Shown: positions 8,221 to 17,868 of the stretch, one piece after another | How the letters are laid out: each line of letters opens with the position of its first letter | Numbering within the stretch: position 1 is the stretch's first letter | Assembly (NCBI RefSeq): GCF_028737255.1 | Contig: NZ_JAQZAN010000016.1 | Span: forward strand, 62,001 to 126,000 | Direction of reading: 5' to 3' | DNA from: Actinomycetospora straminea | Lineage (GTDB): Bacteria; Actinomycetota; Actinomycetes; Mycobacteriales; Pseudonocardiaceae | Length of the DNA: 64,000 bases | Notes under the pieces: generated by a model | What the model was told of the DNA's origin: nothing | Database searches by the model: none | Seen by the model: the letters and a program-made list of their open reading frames with translations, nothing else | Position numbers and translations under genes: made by a program

Positions 8221-8226
8221 ACAGTA
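8221..8226 (-). promoter_or_regulatory. Possible -10 element for the tRNA-fMet pair
   Basis: On the minus strand 8226-8221 reads TACTGT, fitting the TANNNT -10 pattern, 17 bases upstream of the first tRNA. No convincing -35 can be picked because the UPF0182 terminator occupies that space. Confidence 0.35.
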
Positions 8227-8228
8227 CA

Positions 8229-8268
8229 CCGGCGCCCACCCCGCTCCGCGGAGGGGGGTGGGCGCCGG
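8229..8268 (-). terminator. Terminator after the UPF0182 gene
   Basis: A perfect 14-base GC stem (8229-8242 with 8255-8268) begins eight bases after the UPF0182 stop. The 12-base loop is itself self-complementary. It separates UPF0182 transcription from the tRNA genes on the same strand. Confidence 0.75.
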
Positions 8269-8275
8269 CGGGCCG

Positions 8276-11200
8276 TCAGCCCCCCGCCGTCGCGGGCGCC
8301 GCCGGGGTGGCCGGCGAGGCGCCCGTGGCCGCCCGGAAGCGCGTGATCGCGGAGTCCAGGGCGGCCTCGGCCTCACCGATGCCCTGGAAGTCGCGCGCCG
8401 CCTGCGCCTGCGCCAGGCGGTCGAGGGCGTCGTTCATCGCCGTCACCGCCTCGGAGAGCTCGGGGCTCAGCGCCTGCCCCGGCGTGCCGGCCGGCAGCGG
8501 CCCGGCCCCGGTGTTGGCGCCGGGGGCGGGGGTCGTCGGCGCCTGCTGCGTCGCTCCCAGCCCGGGCACCGTGAGCCCCGGCGGCAGGGGGACGCCCTGG
8601 AACGCGGCCTGCAGCGCGCCCTGCAGCGTCGGCGCGTAGCCGATGTCGCCGTTGTTGAACCGGGCGATCACGCCGAACAGCTGCGGGAACGACGTCTGGG
8701 CGTTGCGCTCGACGTAGATCGGCTCGACGTAGAGCAGCCCGCCCGCGACCGGCAGCGTCAGCAGGTTGCCGTACTGCACCTGCACCGGGGTCCCGGACTG
8801 GCGCAGCGGGAACAGCCCCTGGTTGACCGAGTTGCTGGTCAGCAGCTCCGCCTGGACCTGTTGCGGACCCTGCGGACCGCGCTGGTCGCCGGTGAGCTGT
8901 GCGGGCAGCTCGAGCACCGTCATCTGCCCGTAGGTCTCGGGCTCCGAGCTCACCGAGAGGTACGCCGAGAGGTTGGGGCGCGACAGCGCGAGCAGCGTGC
9001 TCGTGATCTGGAACTGGGTGTCGGGTGCCGCGCCGGGGCGCGGGTCGCCCGCGAGCAGGTAGTACGGCGGGATCGCCGCGTTGCTCTCCCGCGTCGGGTC
9101 CTCCGGCACGGTCCAGAAGTTCTGCGTGGAGAAGAAGTCCCGCGGGTTCTCGACGTGGTACCGGGTGAGCAGGTCGCGCTGGACCTTGAAGATCTCCTCC
9201 GGGTAGCGGAAGTGGGCCCGCAGGCTCGGCGAGATCTCGGCGGCCGGCCGCACCACGTCCGGGAACGCCGCCATCCACGTCCGCAGCACCGGGTCCTGCT
9301 CGTCGACCTGGTAGAGCCGCACCTCGCCGCTGTACGCGTCGACGGTGGCCTTCACCGAGTTGCGCATGTACCCCGCGGCGCCCGGGGCGCCGGTGGGCCG
9401 CAGCGAGTCACTGGTGGCCTGGCCGAGGCCGACCTGCTGCGCGTACGGGTAGCGCGGCAGCGTCGTGTAGCCGTCGACGATCCACTGCAGGCGGCCGTCG
9501 ACGACCGCCGGGTACGGGTCGACGTCGGTGCGCAGCCACGGCGCGACCTTCTCCACCCGCTCGATCGGCGTGCGGTTGTACATGATCCGCGAGTCGGAGC
9601 CGATCGAGCCGTTGAACAGGATGTTCCGCTCGCCGTAGGCGGCGGCGAAGATCAAGCGCTGCGCCCAGTTGCCCAGCGGCACGCCGCCGGGCCCGGTGTA
9701 GGCGTTGGCCGGGCGTCCGGGGCCGTCGAACTCGCGGGGCGGCGCTCCCGGGTTGCCGCCGACGATCGCGTAGTCGTCGGTGCCGCCGACGAACTCGCCG
9801 TAGTAGATGCGCGCGCCGTCGGGGCTCAGGCCGAAGGGCCCGGGGTTGCTCGAGTCGCTGACGGCGAACTCGGGCAGGCCGCCCTGGCTCGCCTCGGCGT
9901 TGCTGGGGACGTTCACCCGGTCCGCGGGCGCCGACACGATGCCCTGGCCGTGCGTGTAGACGAGGTGGCGGTTGATCCAGTCCTGCTGGTTGCCGATCAG
10001 CGCGTCGGGGTTGATCTCACGGGCCGCCAGCACGAAGTCCTGGCGCTGCCCGTTGACCGTGTACCGGTCGATGTCGAGCTGGGGCGCGAACGCGTAGAAG
10101 TTCGTCAGCTGCTGCTGCACCGCGAAGGTCCGGTTCAGCCGCGACGGGTCCTGGATCCGGATGTTGTTCAGCGTCGCCTGGCTGTTGGCGACGTCCTGCG
10201 GGGGGACCGCGGCGTTGCCCGCGGCCGACGCGACCTGGGGCGCGTAGGGCACGACGCCGACGTTGCCGAGTCCGAAGGCCTGCCGCGTGGCGGCGATGTT
10301 CCAGGAGATCGACTGCGCCTCGCGGTCGATCGCGTTCGGGCGCACCGAGACCTGCTCGAGCACCGCGGGCCACGCCGCGCCGACCAGCACGCTGGAGAGC
10401 ACCAGCAGCGCCAGGGCGATCGCCGGGATCTGCAGGTTGCGCAGCACGACCGCGGAGAAGAACGCCGCGGCGCAGATGACCGCGATGATCAGCAGGATGA
10501 GCTTGGCCGGCATCGCGGCGTTGAGGTCGGTGTAGGTGGCGCCGAAGAAGTTGGCGCCGCCCTCCGCCGCCTTGCGGTCGGAGAACAGCAGCTCGTAGCG
10601 GTCGAAGAAGTAGGCGACGGCCTTGAGCAGCACGAACGTGCCGGCGAGCACGGCGAGGTGCGCGCGGGCGGGCGGGGCGACGGCGCCGTTGCGCCCGGCG
10701 AGGCGGATGCCGCCGAACAGGTAGTGCGCGACGAGCGCGGCCACGAAGCTCACGGCGATCGCGACGAACAGCCAGCTCAGCAGCCAGCGGTAGAACGGCA
10801 GCTGGAAGACGTAGAACGCGATGTCGTGGCCGAAGACCGGGTCGGCGATCCCGAACGGCGTCGAGTTCAGGAACAGCTGGACGGTCTGCCAGTCGGCCTG
10901 CGCGGAGAGCCCGGCGATGAGCGCCACGACGGCGGGAATGCCGATCGCGAACCAGCGGGGCCGCGAGAGCACCACGGTGCGGTAGCGCGCCACCGGGTCC
11001 TCGCCGGCGCCGGCGCCGGCGACCGGCACGAACACCGGGCGCACCCGGTAGGCGATGACGAGGTTCAGCGCGAGCAGGCCGCCCATGAGCACGGCGGCGA
11101 CGACGAACTGCAGCACCCGGGTCCACAGGATCGTCGTGAAGACGCCCCGGAAGCCGACCTCCCCGAACCAGGCCCAGTCGACGTAGACGTCGACGAGCCG

Positions 11201-11302
11201 GGCACCGCCGAGCAGGACGACGAGCGCGACCGCGCCGACGATCAGCAGCGTCTTCGTCCGTCGCGACAGCTGGGGCGTCGCGGTCGGGGGCCGGTTGGCC
11301 AC
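8276..11302 (-). CDS. UPF0182 family membrane protein (Rv3193c-like)
   Basis: A 1008-residue integral membrane protein of the UPF0182/COG1615 family, orthologous by position to Rv3193c. The N-terminal third has about seven hydrophobic segments (the first near residues 17-38). A large extracytoplasmic part follows, then a Pro/Ala/Gly-rich linker and a short C-terminal helical region. GTG 11302 was chosen because AGGAG lies nine bases upstream and the conserved part begins just after it. The neighbouring PDZ protease gene is on the same strand, as in mycobacteria. Function is unknown; an envelope role is inferred. Confidence 0.9.
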   Translation of the reverse strand: MANRPPTATPQLSRRTKTLLIVGAVALVVLLGGARLVDVYVDWAWFGEVGFRGVFTTILWTRVLQFVVAAVLMGGLLALNLVIAYRVRPVFVPVAGAGAGEDPVARYRTVVLSRPRWFAIGIPAVVALIAGLSAQADWQTVQLFLNSTPFGIADPVFGHDIAFYVFQLPFYRWLLSWLFVAIAVSFVAALVAHYLFGGIRLAGRNGAVAPPARAHLAVLAGTFVLLKAVAYFFDRYELLFSDRKAAEGGANFFGATYTDLNAAMPAKLILLIIAVICAAAFFSAVVLRNLQIPAIALALLVLSSVLVGAAWPAVLEQVSVRPNAIDREAQSISWNIAATRQAFGLGNVGVVPYAPQVASAAGNAAVPPQDVANSQATLNNIRIQDPSRLNRTFAVQQQLTNFYAFAPQLDIDRYTVNGQRQDFVLAAREINPDALIGNQQDWINRHLVYTHGQGIVSAPADRVNVPSNAEASQGGLPEFAVSDSSNPGPFGLSPDGARIYYGEFVGGTDDYAIVGGNPGAPPREFDGPGRPANAYTGPGGVPLGNWAQRLIFAAAYGERNILFNGSIGSDSRIMYNRTPIERVEKVAPWLRTDVDPYPAVVDGRLQWIVDGYTTLPRYPYAQQVGLGQATSDSLRPTGAPGAAGYMRNSVKATVDAYSGEVRLYQVDEQDPVLRTWMAAFPDVVRPAAEISPSLRAHFRYPEEIFKVQRDLLTRYHVENPRDFFSTQNFWTVPEDPTRESNAAIPPYYLLAGDPRPGAAPDTQFQITSTLLALSRPNLSAYLSVSSEPETYGQMTVLELPAQLTGDQRGPQGPQQVQAELLTSNSVNQGLFPLRQSGTPVQVQYGNLLTLPVAGGLLYVEPIYVERNAQTSFPQLFGVIARFNNGDIGYAPTLQGALQAAFQGVPLPPGLTVPGLGATQQAPTTPAPGANTGAGPLPAGTPGQALSPELSEAVTAMNDALDRLAQAQAARDFQGIGEAEAALDSAITRFRAATGASPATPAAPATAGG

Positions 11303-11462
11303 GGGGTCACACTCCTGCCAGACGTTGTTCTCCTGCGCAGGCGAGCCCACGCGTGCGGACGCCACTCTACGAACACGGTGTGGGGTTGACGTGGCCCGGC
11401 ATGTCCGGATCCCTCGCGCCCTGCTCGGGGCCGGGTGGCCCGCCACCTGGGACGTCGCGCCC

Positions 11463-12506
11463 TCAGCAGGGGACGGGCGGGCGCCCCTCGCGGACCGCCT
11501 CCAGGGCGGCGATCCCCTCGCCGAGCGTCCCCACCCGCGCGAGGGTCAGCCCGTCGGGCGCCTCGGCGACGGCCTCGGCGCAGTTGCCGGCCGGGACGAG
11601 GAACACCTCGGCGCCGTCGTGGCGCGCGGCGTCCATCTTGAACCGGATGCCGCCGATGTCCCCGACGCGGCCGGTGGCGTCGATCGTGCCGGTGCCCGCG
11701 ACGACGTGGCCGCCGGTGAGGTCGCCCGGGGTCAGCTTGTCGACGATCGCCGACGCGAACACCAGCCCGGCCGACGGGCCGCCGATGTCGCCGAGGCTGA
11801 TGCGGACGTCCACCGGCGAGTCGACGACGTTGGTCGGCGTGACCCCCAGGAAGCCGCGCGGGTCGCCGTCGGGGCGCGCGGCCGCGACGACGGTGACGTC
11901 GGTGCGCGGGCCCGGGTTGCCCAGCGGGCCGCGCTGCACGGTGACGGTGACCGGCTGGCCGGGGCGGGTCGGCGCGAGCGCGTCCACGACCTCCTGCGGC
12001 GTCGTCACCGGGCGCCCGTCGACGGCGACGATCCGGTCGCCGGGCGAGAGCAGCCCCGCCGACGGCGAGCGGTCGAGCACCGAGCCGACCTGCACCGCCG
12101 TGGGGTAGCCGAGGTAGCGCAGGGCCGCGGCCTCGGCGTCGGTCTCGGACTGCGCGAACTGCCGGGTGTTCTCCTGGTCAACCTGCTCGCTGGAGCGCCC
12201 CGGCGGGTAGACCGACTCGCGCGGCAGGACCTGCTCCTCGCCCGACGCCCACATCGCCATCGCGCCGAACAGCGTGACCTGTGTCGTCACCGCGACGGTG
12301 GTCATCCGCAGCTGCCCCGAGGCCGGGTAGACGGGCACGGGGCCGGACACGTCGACGACCGTGCGCCCGTCCTGCCCGCTGCCCAGGACGTCGAACGTCG
12401 GGCCGTCGCCCAGCGCCACGAACGGCACCCGGACCGTCGCGCCCAGCAGCCCCAGCACCCCGGCGAGCACGAGTCCGAGCGCGAGGGTCGCGCGCAACCG
12501 GGTCAC
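11463..12506 (-). CDS. PDZ and Lon S16 domain protease, YlbL-like (Rv3194c-like)
   Basis: A 347-residue membrane-anchored serine protease. One N-terminal transmembrane helix (about residues 7-24), then a PDZ domain (DRSPSAGLLSPGDRIVAVDG region), then a C-terminal Lon S16 domain. The S16 catalytic Ser is in DIGGPSAGLVFA and the catalytic Lys in IGGIRFKMDAA. Family members face the outside of the membrane. It is adjacent to UPF0182 and divergent from the zincin gene, matching Rv3193c-Rv3195. Substrates are not known. Confidence 0.9.
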   Translation of the reverse strand: MTRLRATLALGLVLAGVLGLLGATVRVPFVALGDGPTFDVLGSGQDGRTVVDVSGPVPVYPASGQLRMTTVAVTTQVTLFGAMAMWASGEEQVLPRESVYPPGRSSEQVDQENTRQFAQSETDAEAAALRYLGYPTAVQVGSVLDRSPSAGLLSPGDRIVAVDGRPVTTPQEVVDALAPTRPGQPVTVTVQRGPLGNPGPRTDVTVVAAARPDGDPRGFLGVTPTNVVDSPVDVRISLGDIGGPSAGLVFASAIVDKLTPGDLTGGHVVAGTGTIDATGRVGDIGGIRFKMDAARHDGAEVFLVPAGNCAEAVAEAPDGLTLARVGTLGEGIAALEAVREGRPPVPC

Positions 12507-12687
12507 GGCGGCACAGGGTAGTGACCGGGGACCGGGTCGACCGGGCGGGGACTCGCGGACGGTCGCCGCCCCGTTCCCGCCCCTGTCCTACGCCGTTGCT
12601 GCGGTCTGCCGGGGAGCTTCCCGGGTGTTCGCCCTCGGCGTGCCTGCACACCCCCGCGGCACGGCGTACCCGCGTACCGTCGACACC

Positions 12688-14151
12688 ATGAGTGACCTGC
12701 CCTTCGGCTTCGGGCCCTCCGATCCCGACGACGAGTCCCGCCGCTCCGGATCGGGCGGCGCCGGCGGCGCGGGCGGCTTCGGTTTCGGCCTGCCCGGCAT
12801 GGGTGGTCTGCCCGGCGGCGCCGGCGGGCCGGGCGGGTTCGACATGGGACAGCTCGGGCAGATGCTGACCCAGCTCGGGCAGATGCTCAGCCAGTCGTCC
12901 GGCCCGGGCGCCGACGGCCCCGTGAACTACAAGCTGGCCACCCAGATGGCGCACCAACAGCTCGGCGAGGACGGCAAGAAGGCGCCGACCGGCGAGCAGC
13001 AGCGCGCCGCCGAGGAGTCCGTGCGCCTCGCCGAGCTCTGGCTCGAGGACGCCACGACACTGCCCTCGGGCGCCTCGCAGGTGGCCGTGTGGTCCCCCGC
13101 GCAGTGGATCGACACGACGATGCCCACCTGGCAGCGGCTGTGCGACCCGGTGGCGCAGCGCGTCGCCGGCGCCTGGGTCGAGGGCCTGCCCGAGGAGGCC
13201 CGGCAGATGGCCGGGCCGATGCTCGGGATGATCTCGCAGGTCGGCGGCATGGCCTTCGGCTCGCAGCTCGGCGCCGGTCTCGCGCAGCTCGCCAAGGAGG
13301 TGCTGACCTCCAGCGACGTCGGCCTGCCGCTCGGCCCGGAGGGCACCGCGGCGCTGCTGCCCGCGGCGATCGCGACCTTCACCGAGGGGCTCGACCGCCC
13401 GGCCGGCGAGGTGCTCGTCTTCCTCGCCGCCCGCGAGGCCGCCCACCAGCGCCTGTTCGGGCACGTGCCGTGGCTGCGCCAGCGGCTGCTCGCCACGGTC
13501 GAGGAGTTCGCGCGCGGCATCCACATCGACACGTCGCGGATGGAGGAGCTCGCCCGCGAGGTCGACCCGACCAACCCGGCGTCGCTCCAGGAGCTCATGA
13601 GCTCGGGGATGTTCGAGCCGCAGACCACCGAGTCGCAGAAGGCGGCGCTGCGCCGCCTCGAGACGCTGCTCGCGCTGGTCGAGGGCTGGGTCGACGTCGT
13701 CGTCGCCGACGCCGTGGGCGACCGCCTGCCCGGCGCCGTCGCCCTCCGCGAGACGCTGCGCCGCCGGCGCGCATCCGGCGGTCCCGCCGAGCAGACGTTC
13801 GCGACGCTCGTGGGGCTCGAGCTGCGGCCGCGCCGCCTGCGCGACGCCGCCGACCTGTGGCGCCGCCTCACCGACGAGCGCGGCATCGAGGGCCGCGACG
13901 CGGTGTGGGCGCACCCGGACCTCATGCCGACCGCCGACGACCTCGACGACCCGTCCGCGTTCGTCGGCGAGCGCCGGTCCGTCGCGCCGTCGGAGGAGGG
14001 CGCGGCCCCGAAGAGCGACCAGGGCTTCACCGACCTCGACGACCCGCTCGCCCGCCTCGAGGCCGAGATGAAGGCCGAGCAGGAGGCCCGCGAGCGGGGC
14101 AGCGAGTCCGGGGAGTCCGGCGGGGAGCCGGACGGGGGCAAGGGCAGCTAG
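12688..14151 (+). CDS. Zincin-like DUF2342 family protein (Rv3195-like)
   Basis: A 487-residue protein of the actinobacterial DUF2342/zincin_2 family, at the place of Rv3195. It has a low-complexity Gly-rich start (residues 13-55, GG-x-G repeats), then the conserved domain. The metal-binding region is AAREAAHQRLFGHVPW: an E-A-A-H helix followed by a second His, a variant lacking the first His of HExxH. ATG 12688 was chosen because the Gly-rich opening is typical and the upstream frame has no conservation. The C-terminus is acidic and Glu-rich. Peptidase activity is inferred, not shown. It overlaps the convergent YgjP-like gene by four bases. Confidence 0.85.
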   Translation: MSDLPFGFGPSDPDDESRRSGSGGAGGAGGFGFGLPGMGGLPGGAGGPGGFDMGQLGQMLTQLGQMLSQSSGPGADGPVNYKLATQMAHQQLGEDGKKAPTGEQQRAAEESVRLAELWLEDATTLPSGASQVAVWSPAQWIDTTMPTWQRLCDPVAQRVAGAWVEGLPEEARQMAGPMLGMISQVGGMAFGSQLGAGLAQLAKEVLTSSDVGLPLGPEGTAALLPAAIATFTEGLDRPAGEVLVFLAAREAAHQRLFGHVPWLRQRLLATVEEFARGIHIDTSRMEELAREVDPTNPASLQELMSSGMFEPQTTESQKAALRRLETLLALVEGWVDVVVADAVGDRLPGAVALRETLRRRRASGGPAEQTFATLVGLELRPRRLRDAADLWRRLTDERGIEGRDAVWAHPDLMPTADDLDDPSAFVGERRSVAPSEEGAAPKSDQGFTDLDDPLARLEAEMKAEQEARERGSESGESGGEPDGGKGS

Positions 14152-14759
14152 GACCCGGGGTCCTCGTCGGGGTCAACGTCGGATTCGACGTCGGGGCCGT
14201 CCGGATCGTCGGTGTCGGTGATCGGCAGCCCGGCGCCCGCGGCGAGGCCCTCGAGGTAGCCGATCGCGCGCTCGCTGCGCGGGTAGGCGGCCTCGGCGGC
14301 GCGGAAGGCCGGGCCGTGGTGCGGCTCGCGCAGGTGCACGAGCTCGTGCACGAGGACGTGGTCGAGCACCCAGCCCGGGACGTCGCGCAGCCGCTCGGAC
14401 ATCCGGATCGTGCCGTCGGTCGGCGTGCACGACGCCCACCGCGTCCGCATGGGCTTCGTCCAGCGCACCGATACCGGGCGGGGCCAGGCACCACCGGGCG
14501 CGATGGGGTCGAGGTGGGCGCGGGCGAGGCGGTCGGCGCGCGCGGCGAGGTCCGCGTCCCCCGCCCGCCGCCCGGGCCGGCGGCGGGTGTCGGCGCGCTC
14601 GAGGCGGCGCAGCGCCTCGTCGACCCAGCGCCGCTCCTCGGCCCGCGACATCGACGCCGGGATCTGGACGACGACCTTCTCGCCCTCCCGCCGCCACGCC
14701 ACCGTGCGCCGCCGCCGGGCGCTGCGGCGCACCTCCACCTCCGGCTGCGTGTCCGCCAC
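14148..14759 (-). CDS. YgjP-like (DUF45) metallopeptidase
   Basis: A 203-residue protein of the YgjP/M48-like DUF45 family. The zinc motif is VHELVHLREPHHGPAF: HExxH with a third His ligand in the HHGPAF segment, as usual for YgjP. The preceding RTRWASCTPTDGTIRMSERLRDVPGWVLDHV is the family's other conserved region (R-W-G-S-C-x-x-x-G-x-I). GTG 14759 gives a start near R-R-S-A-R-R-x-x-T, typical of the family. The C-terminal tail is very acidic. Function is not established; it may be a soluble protease. Confidence 0.85.
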   Translation of the reverse strand: MADTQPEVEVRRSARRRRTVAWRREGEKVVVQIPASMSRAEERRWVDEALRRLERADTRRRPGRRAGDADLAARADRLARAHLDPIAPGGAWPRPVSVRWTKPMRTRWASCTPTDGTIRMSERLRDVPGWVLDHVLVHELVHLREPHHGPAFRAAEAAYPRSERAIGYLEGLAAGAGLPITDTDDPDGPDVESDVDPDEDPGS

Positions 14760-14813
14760 GTCACCGAGGGTAGGAGTCGGATCCGGACGGGCCGCCGGTG
14801 CGTCGAAGAAGGT

Positions 14814-15896
14814 GTGCTCCCAGCTCCCGTCACGTCCCTCGTCCCGTCCCGCACCCCGCCCCTCGTCCCGCCCCTCCCCGACCGGCCCCGCCTGCGCCGC
14901 CCCGCGCTGCACCGGTCGCCCGACGTCGTGCAGTTCGGCGCCGGCGGGTCCGACGTCCTCGTCGTCGACGGCCTGACCCCGCCGCTCGCGCGGATGGTCG
15001 CCGCCCTCGACGGCACCCGCCCGGTCGCCCGCGTGCTCGCCGAGGCGGTGGCCGCCGGCTCCTCCCCCGCCGCCGCACGGGCCCTGCTCGACCGCCTGCA
15101 CGCCGCGGGCCTGCTCGCCGCACCCCCGGCGGCGCCCGCCGACCGCCGCGTCGTCGTCCGCGGCGCCGGGCGGGTCGCGGTGGCGGTCGCCGCCCTGCTC
15201 GCCGCCGCCGGCGTCGGGCGGGTGCTCGTCGAGGCCGAGGGCGTCGTGACCCGCGACGACCTCGGCACCGGCCTGCTCGCCGGCGACGTCGGGCGCCCGG
15301 CGCAGGAGGCCGCGCAGGACGCCGTCGCCCGGGCCTCGCTCGCGCCCCCGCCGCCGGGCGCCCCGGCCGCGCGCCGGTGGCTCACCGCGCAGGCGGACCT
15401 CGTCGTCCTCGCCGACGCCGTCCGGCCCGACGCGCTGGCCGCCCACCGGCTGGTGCTCGACGGGCGCGCGCACCTCCCGGTCGCCGTGCAGGACGGCACC
15501 GCGACGGTGGGCCCGCTCGTCCTGCCCGGCGCGACGCCCTGCCTGCGCTGCGACGATCTCGCCCGCACCGACGGCGACCCGGCCTGGCCCCGCCTGGCCG
15601 CCGAGCTCGCGGCCCACCGGGCGGTGGTGCCCGTCGCGCTCGCGGCCACGGCGGCGGCGCTCGCCGTCACCGAGATCCTCGCGGTCCTCGACGGCGGCCC
15701 CGCGGTGACCCGCGGCGTGGTGCTCGCGCTCGGACCCGACGGCGCCCGCGACGCCCGGCCCGTGCGCCGGCACCCGGGGTGCGGCTGCGACGCGCTCCCC
15801 GCCCGGCGGCGGGACAGGAGTGGGCGCGACGTCACGTCCGGGGCGACCGTCCTGGTCAGGGAACCGGCCGGGCCGCTGACGGCCGGGGCGGCGTGA
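14814..15896 (+). CDS. ThiF-like / cyclodehydratase-related protein (Rv3196-like)
   Basis: About 360 residues at the position of Rv3196. The N-terminal half resembles the leader-peptide-binding winged helix of TOMM cyclodehydratase partner proteins. The C-terminal half is an E1/ThiF-like Rossmann fold with a degenerate nucleotide loop (VVVRGAGRVAVAVAALLAAAG). A structural zinc site is likely from CLRC (near residue 243) and the C-terminal GCGC. The nearby genes show no precursor peptide or YcaO partner, so a natural-product role is not supported here. GTG 14814 is the last plausible start before the conserved region, but its ribosome-binding site is poor. Confidence 0.7.
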   Translation: MLPAPVTSLVPSRTPPLVPPLPDRPRLRRPALHRSPDVVQFGAGGSDVLVVDGLTPPLARMVAALDGTRPVARVLAEAVAAGSSPAAARALLDRLHAAGLLAAPPAAPADRRVVVRGAGRVAVAVAALLAAAGVGRVLVEAEGVVTRDDLGTGLLAGDVGRPAQEAAQDAVARASLAPPPPGAPAARRWLTAQADLVVLADAVRPDALAAHRLVLDGRAHLPVAVQDGTATVGPLVLPGATPCLRCDDLARTDGDPAWPRLAAELAAHRAVVPVALAATAAALAVTEILAVLDGGPAVTRGVVLALGPDGARDARPVRRHPGCGCDALPARRRDRSGRDVTSGATVLVREPAGPLTAGAA

Positions 15897-15939
15897 CCTG
15901 ATCGCGCCGCCACGCCCGGCGAGGGGGAGAATCGGCTCC

Positions 15940-17253
15940 GTGACCGATGACATCCCCCGCCGGTCGGTCCAGCGGTCGGCGCGGCTGGCCTCGCTGCCGT
16001 TGGGCTTCGCCTCCCGCACCGCCGCCGGGTGGGGTCGGCGCCTCGCCGGGGGCGACCAGGGCGAGATCTCGGCGGACGTCGCGCGCCGCGGCGCCGAGCA
16101 GCTGTTCGCGGTGCTCGGCGAGCTCAAGGGCGGGGCCATGAAGTTCGGCCAGGCCCTGTCGGTGTTCGAGGCCGCGGTGCCCGACGAGCTCGCCGAGCCC
16201 TACCGCGAGGCGCTGACCCGGCTGCAGACCGCGGCGCCGCCGATGCCGGCCGCCCGCACCCACCGGGTGCTCGCCGAGCAGTTCGGGCGCGGGTGGCGCG
16301 AGCGCTTCCGCGAGTTCGACGACACCCCGGCCGCCGCGGCGAGCATCGGCCAGGTGCACCGCGCGGTGTGGCACGACGGCCGCGACGTCGCGGTGAAGGT
16401 CCAGTACCCGGGCGCGCAGGAGGCCGTCATGGCCGACCTGCGCCAGCTGCAGCGCTTCAGCCGCATGGTGCAGCCGCTCGTACCGGGCATGGAGATCAAG
16501 CCGCTGCTCGCCGAGCTGCGCGACCGGATGGCCGAGGAGCTCGACTACCGCGACGAGGCCGACGCGCAGCGCGCCTTCGCCGCCGCCTACGACGGCGACG
16601 AGTACGTCGTCGTGCCACGCGTGGTGGCGTCGGCGCCGAAGGCCATGGTCTCGGAGTGGATCAGCGGGACGCCGCTGTCGGCGATCATCCGCGCCGGCGA
16701 GCCCGAGGAGCGCGACCGCGTCGGCCTGCTGCTCTCGCGCTTCCACTTCTCCTCGCCCGCGCGGGTGGGGCTGCTGCACGCCGACCCGCACCCGGGCAAC
16801 TTCCAGCTCCTGCCCGACGGCCGGCTGTGCGTGATCGACTTCGGGGCCGTCGCGCGGCTGCCCGACGGCCTGCCCTACGAGCTCGGACACATGCTGCGCC
16901 TCGCGGTCGAGGACCGCGCCGACGAGCTGCTCGAGCTGCTGCGCGAGCTGAACTTCGTGCTGCCGGGGGTCGACATGTCCGCGGACGAGGCGGTGGTCTA
17001 CCTCGGCCCGCTGACCGACCCGCTGCGCACCGACAAGTTCCACTTCACGCGCAGCTGGATCCGCGGGCAGGCCGAGCGCCTCGGTGACCTGCGCCGCCCG
17101 GAGTTCAACACCGGCCGCGGGCTCAACCTGCCCCCGCAGTACCTGCTCGTGCACCGCGTGACGCTCGCGTCGGTGGCGGTGCTGTGCCAGCTCGACGCGG
17201 AGATCCCGCTGCGCGGCGTCTTCGAGGAGTGGCAGCCGGGCTTCGCGAGCTGA
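15940..17253 (+). CDS. ABC1/AarF (UbiB-type) atypical kinase (Rv3197-like)
   Basis: A 437-residue ADCK/UbiB-family protein. The hallmark KxGQ motif is MKFGQALS (Lys68, Gln71), the Ala-rich nucleotide loop is [10 protein letters not shown] (about 131-140), the kinase Lys is in VAVKVQYPG, and HADPHPGN plus VIDFGAV form the catalytic and metal-binding loops. It lies directly before whiB7, as Rv3197 does in M. tuberculosis, where the gene has been linked to macrolide tolerance. Start is GTG at 15940. A strong hairpin follows the stop. Confidence 0.92.
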   Translation: MTDDIPRRSVQRSARLASLPLGFASRTAAGWGRRLAGGDQGEISADVARRGAEQLFAVLGELKGGAMKFGQALSVFEAAVPDELAEPYREALTRLQTAAPPMPAARTHRVLAEQFGRGWRERFREFDDTPAAAASIGQVHRAVWHDGRDVAVKVQYPGAQEAVMADLRQLQRFSRMVQPLVPGMEIKPLLAELRDRMAEELDYRDEADAQRAFAAAYDGDEYVVVPRVVASAPKAMVSEWISGTPLSAIIRAGEPEERDRVGLLLSRFHFSSPARVGLLHADPHPGNFQLLPDGRLCVIDFGAVARLPDGLPYELGHMLRLAVEDRADELLELLRELNFVLPGVDMSADEAVVYLGPLTDPLRTDKFHFTRSWIRGQAERLGDLRRPEFNTGRGLNLPPQYLLVHRVTLASVAVLCQLDAEIPLRGVFEEWQPGFAS

Positions 17254-17279
17254 GCCGCGGAGCCGGGGCGCCCTCCTCC

Positions 17280-17314
17280 GGGGCCCGGTGCGCACGAGAC
17301 GCGCACCGGGCCCC
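17280..17314 (+). terminator. Terminator of the ABC1 kinase gene
   Basis: Perfect 14-base stem (17280-17293 with 17301-17314) around a seven-base loop, 27 bases after the stop, followed by a pyrimidine-rich run. Confidence 0.75.
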
Positions 17315-17353
17315 CCTCTCCCCCTCGTGGGGTCCGGGGCCGGGTCGTGCGGT

Positions 17354-17408
17354 GGGAGCGAGGGTCACCCCCGCTGCGTGGGACGCAGCGAGGGTGACCC
17401 TCGCTCCC
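17354..17408. terminator. 55-base near-perfect palindrome between abc1 kinase and whiB7
   Basis: Seventeen pairs (17354-17370 with 17392-17408), one C/A mismatch, then eight more pairs around a GGG loop. It is centred in the convergent gap and begins 25 bases after the whiB7 stop, so it is the likely whiB7 terminator and would also work in the other direction. It is unusually long for a terminator. Confidence 0.7.
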
Positions 17409-17432
17409 CCCGGGACCCGGCGTGCCGGCGGG

Positions 17433-17798
17433 TCAGGCGACCCCGGCGGCGGCCCGGGCGGCGGCGAGCTCCGCGTCCCGGGCGAGGTCGGCCTTGGAGG
17501 GCCGGCCCCGGGGCCGCTTCCGGGCGATGACGGCACCCCGGTCGAAGATCTCGCCGCCCCACACGCCGCAGTACTCCCGCCGCTCGAGCGCGCCGGCGAG
17601 GCAGGCCCGCCGCACGGGGCAGTCGCCGCAGAGCAGCTTGGCCCGCTCGAGGTCGGCCGGCCGGTCGGAGAACCACAGGTCCTCGTCGGCGAGCCGGCAG
17701 GGGAGGTCGACGGTGGTCAGGGCGTCGAACAGGTCGACGTCGAGGGTCTCGGGTCCGGTCTCGGGGGCGGGCGGGACGGCGAGTCCGGCGGGGGACAC
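17433..17798 (-). CDS. whiB7: WhiB7 iron-sulfur transcriptional regulator
   Basis: A 121-residue WhiB family protein. The four cluster ligands are Cys34, Cys57, Cys60 and Cys66 (C-x22-C-x2-C-x5-C). GVWGGEIF at 78-85 is the G-[VI]-W-G-G turn that contacts sigma factor region 4. RPRGRPSK at 95-102 is the AT-hook that marks the WhiB7 subclass. WhiB7 activates intrinsic antibiotic resistance genes when translation is inhibited and drives its own promoter. GTG 17798 has GGAGGT five to six bases upstream. Position between an ABC1 kinase and uvrD2 matches mycobacteria. A 390-base leader with its own ORF and hairpin precedes it. Confidence 0.95.
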   Translation of the reverse strand: MSPAGLAVPPAPETGPETLDVDLFDALTTVDLPCRLADEDLWFSDRPADLERAKLLCGDCPVRRACLAGALERREYCGVWGGEIFDRGAVIARKRPRGRPSKADLARDAELAAARAAAGVA

Positions 17799-17868
17799 GG
17801 TCTACCTCCGGTGGGCGGGTCGGCGGGGGCCGGGAGCCGCGGAGGTTCCGTCGGGTGGTGAGACGACG

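Noticed and set aside
14814..15896. Thiazole/oxazole-modified peptide (TOMM) biosynthesis cluster
   Set aside because: The protein resembles a cyclodehydratase partner, but no YcaO, oxidase or precursor peptide gene is near, and the gene occupies the conserved Rv3196 position.
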